Both the position numbers and the translations under genes were made by a program. Below, in pieces: positions 6,634 through 12,987 of a stretch of DNA of 12,987 nt. The stretch comes from Darksidea phi. Its lineage: Eukaryota > Ascomycota > Dothideomycetes > Pleosporales > Lentitheciaceae. The notes below the pieces were generated by a model. The model saw nothing but the letters and a program-made list of their open reading frames with translations. It was not told where the DNA came from and searched no databases. The stretch is from NCBI GenBank assembly GCA_030770425.1, contig JASJFT010000447.1:1-12987 (forward strand), in the 5' to 3' direction. How positions within the stretch are numbered: the stretch's first letter is position 1; each line of letters starts with the position of its first letter.

Positions 6634-8296
6634 TCATATCTTGTTTTCAGGTAGATCCCGATTGTATTCGGATTCGGGCCCGCTAATATTATCAAACACC
6701 TCGTCCGTAAACTTTAAGTCTTCCTCAACCGGAACAGTGTCCTTGATCTTCAGGATCATGACCGGTAGCGCAATGATCAGACTACCGGCAAGCAGTATCC
6801 AGCATGAAGCAAACAAGTGTATATATGGCTTCTTCATGCCGTTCAAACGCCAGACAATAGCTGCGCCTGCTGACTGAATGCCCTTATAGAAGCCTGCAAA
6901 GTTGGCCAGCTTGCGGCTGTTGTTGGTGATGGCGCCCATAAACCTGGCCTTGTTAGCAGAGTCCATTTACCATAGAGGTCTGATATGCTTACCAATATAC
7001 ACATGTCTGCCATGCTGCATCGTAGAAGCCATAAGACACGTACAAAAACATTGGCCCTACAAAGCCATCCGAAGTCCAGTCGTATTGAGGGCCAGGATGT
7101 TCCCGAGTGTACTTCCTCTGGAAGACATACCCTCCGCCCCAGACCACAAAGGTAAGGACGAACATCGCAACCCAGGCAAACTTTGCTCGTGTAGTCCTCC
7201 TGATATTAGGAAAGTCTAGTGCAAAGCCAAATACAAGAGCCCCAAACATTTGAGCTAGCCAGTAAAGCGTGTTGTTGAGTGCGCGAGTACGTACGTTAAA
7301 TCGCGCCAGGTTAACGTCTTGAAACTGATAGGTATAGAACCAATTCGATGCAAAGAACATTGGAAAGAGGAGTATTATATAGGGATCAGTCCAAAGCGTC
7401 TCCCAAAGGCCGAGGATTTCCGTCTTCCAGGTCGGGTGCTTCATCAGGATGATTCGAGACCCGTCATGTCGCACGACGTGCTTCGCATCAACCAACGTCC
7501 AAGATAGGCAGGCTCCAAGGATCGTAAGGATCAAGAAGCCGATATAGGTGTTATTACTGATGGGTTTGCCATCGTTCCCTGTGTTGTCGAAATTCAAGCC
7601 CAGTGTAACCTAACATCAACATAAGCTTCCCGAATTAACTTTGTTTAGAAGGACGTCGACTCACCGCACTACCTATGACAGCTCCCATATTGAAGATTAG
7701 CCAAAACCAAGAGATATATCGGCCTTTGAGGTTCTCTGGTGGATACGACATCATTATGGCTCCTTGCGCGGACCAGAGAATGCCTGCACAGCATCCGAGC
7801 AACACGCCGGCAAAGACAACGTAGCCAAAGTTTCGAGTGTAGTTCCAACACAGATACGAGCTGACGTAGACACAGTATCCAAGGCCGCCGAAGGACAGGG
7901 AGGATCTGATCCCAAGGGCGTTGATGACGGTGCCGGCGAAGAAACCGACAACAGCGAAAGTAGCATATAGCGCACTATTTGAAGCGTCACTGGCATAGGC
8001 ATCTTTTTCGAGTTGTCCCGCGCCGCCCAGGCCGTTGAGCGCATTGAACATGCCTAGATGTAGTCAGCAGTTTGAAGAAGAACAGCATGTTTTACAGCCT
8101 TACCTGGGCAAAGAAAACATACAAACGACACCAAGATTAACTGCGACTCAGGTGAAGCATACCACGGTAGGGTCTTGGTTCCAAGTTTCAGGCCCTTGTA
8201 TTTCCACCCTATGGGCATTTCGATTTCTCGACCGTAGATGGGCTCGACTTGGTGAGCTGGCGATCGCGCAGCCGAATCTTCCCTGAAGCCTGCCAT
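6634..8296 (-). CDS. UNC93-like (MFS-type) membrane transporter, 4 exons
   Basis: Exons on the minus strand are 8296-8104, 8053-7665, 7609-6993 and 6943-6634. They join in frame to 1509 nt (502 aa). Introns of 49-55 nt start with GTAAG, GTGAG and GTAAG; the first and third carry CTGAC and CTAAC branch sites. The N-terminus is a polar tail of about 30 residues, then GWKYKGLKLG and the family signature LPWYASP (43-49). Next come VSFVCFLCPGMFNALNGLG, the MSYPPENLKGRYISWFW loop, GFLILTILGACLSWTLVDAK, a WYTYQ-like central segment (NWFYTYQFQDVN), GFYDAAWQTCVYWFMGA and NNSRKLANFAGFYKG. About eleven or twelve membrane segments are visible, and the tail is acidic and cytosolic-looking. Members (UNC93-like, DUF895) are often 450-500 aa; the cargo of the fungal proteins is mostly unknown. 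I chose the ATG at 8296 because it is the first in frame after an upstream stop. Confidence 0.92.
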
Positions 8297-8420
8297 GTAG
8301 CGTTGGGAGCCTCCGACCAGACTTAGCAAAGCTGTTAGATGAAGGATTTCGATCGTTCAGAAACGTCGTTGGAGCAACACAACGAGCGAAAGATGCGAGA
8401 TATGGAGTAGAGGTGGGCTA

Positions 8421-8439
8421 GTTAGCTGTGTGAGCTAAC
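8421..8439. promoter_or_regulatory. inverted repeat GTTAGCT-N5-AGCTAAC
   Basis: Perfect 7-bp arms around GTGTG, about 125-145 bp upstream of the transporter start. It could be a site for a dimeric regulator; there is no independent support. Confidence 0.3.
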
Positions 8440-8445
8440 CAGACA

Positions 8446-8481
8446 GGAGCCGGGTAAGCAAAGCACTAGAAGTGCGGCTCC
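8446..8481. repeat. nested inverted repeat
   Basis: GGAGCC (8446-8451) pairs with GGCTCC (8476-8481), and inside it GCAC (8463-8466) pairs with GTGC (8472-8475). The arms form a bulged hairpin directly next to the 8421-8439 inverted repeat. Confidence 0.3.
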
Positions 8482-9077
8482 GCCACCACTGTCGCACTGC
8501 ATGGAGTATGCGCCATGGCGGGGGCCATTCCGCTACCCTTTCCGTAATAACTTCGGAAGCAATTAGCAATGTAACCTTTACTTCAGCGCGAAAACTATCG
8601 GTGTTTGGTATCGTACGACTCCCCAAATTCTCGCAAATCCTGCTGTTACAGTATCTAGAGTTGAAATGCAATACTCGCAAAGATACTAGAGATATTATTG
8701 CTCGTACGTCTAAGGCTAAACTTCAAACTTAGATTGCGCTATTGGATCGACAACTGTCACCCGAGAGGCGTCCACATCTACGCCTTATTGGTTCCAGTGG
8801 CGGTACAAACCTGCTTTGTCCTTTGGCTAGGCAAAAAAAGGCATTTCCCGACCCGAGCCATCTTCTTCTGATTGAGAACTTGTGGCCGGCGCTTATGTGG
8901 GGCGTACTTCCGTATTACCCATGCCTGCCTGTTCAGTTCCGTCGCATGTCACGATTTTGGTGTACACCACGACTCGCAATATCTCTCTCGCGGCCCGCAA
9001 CGTCGCAAACAATTATCCATAGCCCTTAGCTGCTTTGCCTAAACTTTGGCTTCCTCTCTGGCTACAAACCGCGCATT

Positions 9078-11727
9078 ATGGCAGCCACGAACTCTGTCTC
9101 GATCACAGCTGCGACCACAACCTCTGCTGTACTGTCGCTGAGTAAACAAGCCTGGAAGCTTGGAATTGCTCTCTCGAAGCTCGCCCGGAACGCCGAAGTC
9201 TCCCATACTACGTTCAAAATCCTGACGGAGGACATCAAGTCACTTGGAATCGAATGCGACCTCGTATATGCTGAATTGGAAACGGTAATGAGCAGGAGTG
9301 AAATAGGGCCAACATCGCTCTACGATATCTATGAAAGGTCATGGAACTGTCTCGGGACACAAGTAGAGGAGACCATTCAAACAATGCAAGAGCTGGAGGT
9401 GTTTGTTGGACGAGTTAGAGACGAACAGTCCAGTTTCCTTGGTCGTGCTCTGCGCCAGCGGACGCTAGATGAAAGCAAGGACCAGATTGAAGGTTTCAGG
9501 AGAAAGGTTTGTGGGCACACCGAAAACCTACGCACCATACTGTTGTTGATCAATACGTGAGGTTCGCTTTTCAACGTCGTGTGACGAAGCTAACCTCATC
9601 TGCAGGGTGTACACGCACCTTACGCCATGCCGAGTTGATCAGCGGCTTTCTAGGGAATTAGACAAGCTACAAGATATGATTGAGAAGCTACACAGATCAT
9701 CTAAAGCAGACCTGCAGTCGCGTCCTTCACGTGCTGATGCCATTTTGATGCAGCATGCGCGTGAAATCTTCGCGAAAGGCACGACCATGTACGAGGCAAG
9801 TCTGTCTCCAAGGTCTCTCAGCGGTGGGCAAGAGGCAGCGAACAGTAACAACCATGTTGCGGAATGGGTGGGTACTCTGGAGTTTATACACCAGGAAAAG
9901 CGATGTTTGGATGCCTCAGATGTGGCTTCTGAAATGCATTCCATGGTTGGGGATACGATGTATGACGCCAAAACAAGCTCGACCAATTCACAACAAAGCG
10001 AGGCTGTTGAAATAGTAGCCGATGACTCCGATGATGATCTGGACACAGACCTTGCCAAAGCAGCACTAGACACGGGCGCAAAGGCTTTCGAAGCGCAAGA
10101 ATGGGCCGAGGCTAACGCTCTTCTGCAAGAAGCTCTACAACTACTACAGCAGCTTCCGAAGCAGCAACGCGCATTCTGCGATATCTTTGGTTTGCATTAC
10201 AAACTTGCAGTGTGTGCCTATCACACTCAAGATCCTGCGGATGCCGAGGTGGCCCTTATGAGCTTGGTCCGCCAGCCAGTGAGCTCCGACGAAAAGCGCG
10301 CCTGCATTTACGGTGCAACACATCTATTGTCGCAATTATACGTCCGCATAGGCCAGATTGACCGCGCACGATCTGAATGTGAGAAAGCTTTGCAGGCTCG
10401 GAGGCGGTTGCTGGGGAAGCGGAGCGACGCCTCGCTGGAGTCAACGGCGCTCATGGCGCACATATGTATCTTGCTCAACAACCGTGCTCGTGCAAAATCA
10501 TTCCTTTCCATGATTCCAGATGAACGCAGAGACGCCATCCTAAAGACTGTCGAAGAGTCACTGAGCACCGAGGTAGAGCATCTCAACTTTTCGTCACTAC
10601 AAACTCGATCGACCTCCGAAGACCCGGCAGCAAAGCGCATCCAAAGTAGGCTCTCCGGATCCACTCTTGGGCTTCCCATAGAAGATCATTCTTACCGCCC
10701 TCTCGCTGCGATGGCCAAGACGCCAGCTGCGGATATTGGGCATTCGTACCAGCAAATCCCTTCCAATCAAACGGCCTCCGAGAATCCGCGCTCTAACACA
10801 GTGGCGCCTCTTCCACCGCGAACAGTGGTAACTCATTTGAGAGCCACAGAGGAAGAGAGGCCAAGTGAAGAATACCCTGTAGATGCGGTAGCAACCAATG
10901 CTGCATCTCTGAGCTTAGACGAAGCTCCGGAAGTAAGCAATATACCAAGAAATGGATATTCGCTTCGGAAAGAGATACTTGACAAGATCGGATGTCAACC
11001 CAAAGATCGGATAGAAGAAGCAGTCTGCAACGGTGATCATTCAGCTCTGGCCAGTCTTCTTGACAAGAAAAAGGACTTCTGGAGGTCAAAGTTGCGCAAG
11101 CGCGTCCGTCCCGAGCGCTTAACGGCGCTGCATTTCGCTGCACTTTTCGGCGAGATCGATATGGCGCGGTGCCTGTTAAGCTCGAACTTCAATATTAATG
11201 ACGTACCGTACGGATATACCACTCGCCTCTCGCCTTTGAAGATGGCTATTGGTGCTCGACAAGTGAAAATGGTCGAGTTTTTGATTGCAAATGGCGCTAA
11301 GCCGTCTGAGCCAGACACGTGGTCGACTTTGGCAGGGCAAATGATGAATCGGTCGTGGTTGGTTAAAACCTTATTAGAGGCTGAGAAAAAGTTTGTTCCA
11401 AACCAAATAGTTGCGATACTGAGTATCATGCTCAGGCAGGGGTGGGATGTGAATGCGCCGTTCGAGTCGTCCGGTGCCACGGTACTTCATCAGGCCGTCA
11501 CTTTTTGGACAGGATCATACAGTTGGGATCTGAACCTCCGCGCGGCCATTACATCATTCCTATGTAAACGAGGTGCAAATCCTTTCCACGCGAATAGAGA
11601 GGGCAAGACGGCCTACGACATAGCTTTGGCTTCTGGCCATCAGGACCTTCTGGTGATTCTTGACCCAGACTCGAGAAGGAAAGGAATAGCCGATCTGTCA
11701 GCAGAACCCGTTGAGCTTTCCAGTTGA
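9078..11727 (+). CDS. fungal N-terminal domain, TPR-like and ankyrin-repeat protein
   Basis: Two exons (9078-9556, 9606-11727) around a 49-nt intron (GTGAGG...GCAG, CTAAC branch) give 866 aa. Residues 1-160 are helical. LSLSKQAWKLGIALSKLARN near the start and FLGRALRQRTLDESKDQIEG followed by an RTILLLI end recall the fungal N-terminal domain found in front of STAND/NLR-like and ankyrin proteins. A coiled-coil-like stretch follows (about 171-190), then an acidic run DDSDDDLDTD (299-308). Residues about 305-460 are Ala/Leu-rich helical pairs that read as degenerate TPRs. A polar Pro/Ser linker (about 490-600) leads to ankyrin repeats at about 665-850, including LTALHFAALFGEIDMARCLL, LSPLKMAIGARQVKMVEFLI and GKTAYDIALASGHQDLLVIL. 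No P-loop (GxxxxGKS/T) or NACHT/NB-ARC block is seen. A scaffold or signalling role, perhaps in self/non-self recognition, is inference only. Confidence 0.88.
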
Positions 11728-12429
11728 ACTTCGTTACATCATAGTAGATAATCTTTACCCTGAATTAGCCTAATTGGTGTTTTTCCTACCATTGCCGGCA
11801 TATCTTCCCAAACTTTAGAATCAGTCTATCCTAGTTGGCCTAGCGTCAAAGCGATGTATCTTGATCAAGACCCGTATGCATCACCGACCTTGGTTGTAAA
11901 CATTGTGTAGATAAATTGCTCCATCGTTGTACAGAGATTAGTCTTCCAACATATCATACTCTTACTTTCGCAAGATACCTCAGGTAGATTTACAGTGCAC
12001 AGCAAGTTACTTCCAACGCACATATTTCCTTCCTCCCCTCGGGTCTGGAACAAATGTCTCAACTCCTACAACTCGTCAGGATAGCATCTAGCCACCGCTC
12101 TGGTCTCTAATTCAATGTCTCAGGAAAGGATTCAAGGTTGCGGTGTCAACTGTATGCGATACATACATAGAGACGTAAACACCGCCCGGGATGTCGTTAT
12201 ATCCAGCAATCTAACTAATCCGCATAAGCCCAGCAGCCCAGCCGGGTCTTTCCCCATGCCAACTAACGACCTTCCTATCCACCAAAGTCCATATGATAAA
12301 GACAAGGGAGTATACGAACACGGTGATTACTAAAATATTTAATATCATAGATGAGGCCTCTGTTCGCCGTCCCACGGTTCTTGGAACCCAAACTTCCTCT
12401 TCTCTCAAAGAGCCTATTCGTAAGCAACC
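11728..12429. other. intergenic region, no gene supported
   Basis: AT-leaning sequence after the ankyrin gene. The 72-codon frame at 12115-12333 has an ATG but no motif, no splice partner and no likely promoter, so it is not called. Confidence 0.45.

Positions 12430-12987
<558 letters not shown>

Larger units (their letters stand above)
8297..9077. other. divergent promoter region between transporter and ankyrin gene
   Basis: A 781-bp intergenic stretch serves two divergent genes. Open frames at 8472-8732 and 8742-9029 have no recognisable motif and are not called. Two hairpins (8421-8439 and 8446-8481) are listed separately. A pyrimidine-rich leader precedes the ATG at 9078. Confidence 0.5.

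Noticed and set aside
8297..8329. Longer N-terminus for the transporter
   Set aside because: The extra codons contain no ATG and an in-frame stop lies upstream; ATG 8296 is the first usable start.
9639..10073. 144-codon antisense frame in the ankyrin gene
   Set aside because: Shadow of the sense frame, with no motif of its own.

Overview
The window reads as part of a nuclear contig from a filamentous ascomycete (Pezizomycotina). Four things point there. The genes are split by 49-77 nt introns, most with GT...AG ends and CTRAY-like branch sites. There are tracts with no CpA or TpG, the signature of repeat-induced point mutation (RIP). The protein families are typical of these fungi: a TAM/LaeA-type methyltransferase, a UNC93-like membrane protein, and a fungal N-terminal domain protein with ankyrin repeats. 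A eukaryotic tRNA-Ser with a short intron is also present. Species cannot be named from the sequence.

Layout. 1-1247: a RIP-saturated repeat of about 1.1 kb, bounded by a 75-bp direct repeat. 1248-1831: ordinary intergenic DNA with a 19-nt palindrome and a TATA-like box. 1832-3460 (+): an apparently intact 11-exon SAM-dependent methyltransferase gene (335 aa). Its short exons hide it from simple ORF scans. 3770-4051: a candidate MITE-like inverted-repeat element. 4195-4468: a second RIP tract. 4685-4775 (+): tRNA-Ser(GCT) with a 10-nt intron and a poly-T terminator. 5176-5835 (+): an unrecognised 219-aa ORF that may be a decayed gene. 8296-6634 (-): a four-exon UNC93-like transporter (502 aa). 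9078-11727 (+): a two-exon, 866-aa protein with a fungal STAND-type N-terminal region, a helical TPR-like middle and C-terminal ankyrin repeats, but no visible nucleotide-binding domain. 12430-12882 (+): a short conserved-looking gene broken by two apparent frameshifts. It runs into a 105-nt poly-G end (12883-12987) that looks like a sequencing or assembly artefact.

No operon-like or clearly co-functional system is evident. The methyltransferase and transporter are the kinds of accessory genes found near secondary-metabolism loci, but there is no backbone enzyme here. The most interesting items are the intron-dense methyltransferase beside a heavily RIPped repeat, the NLR-like architecture lacking a nucleotide-binding core, and the inverted-repeat element near the tRNA. 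Gene models are hand-built from splice signals and reading-frame continuity. Family names rest on remembered motif patterns, not on any search.
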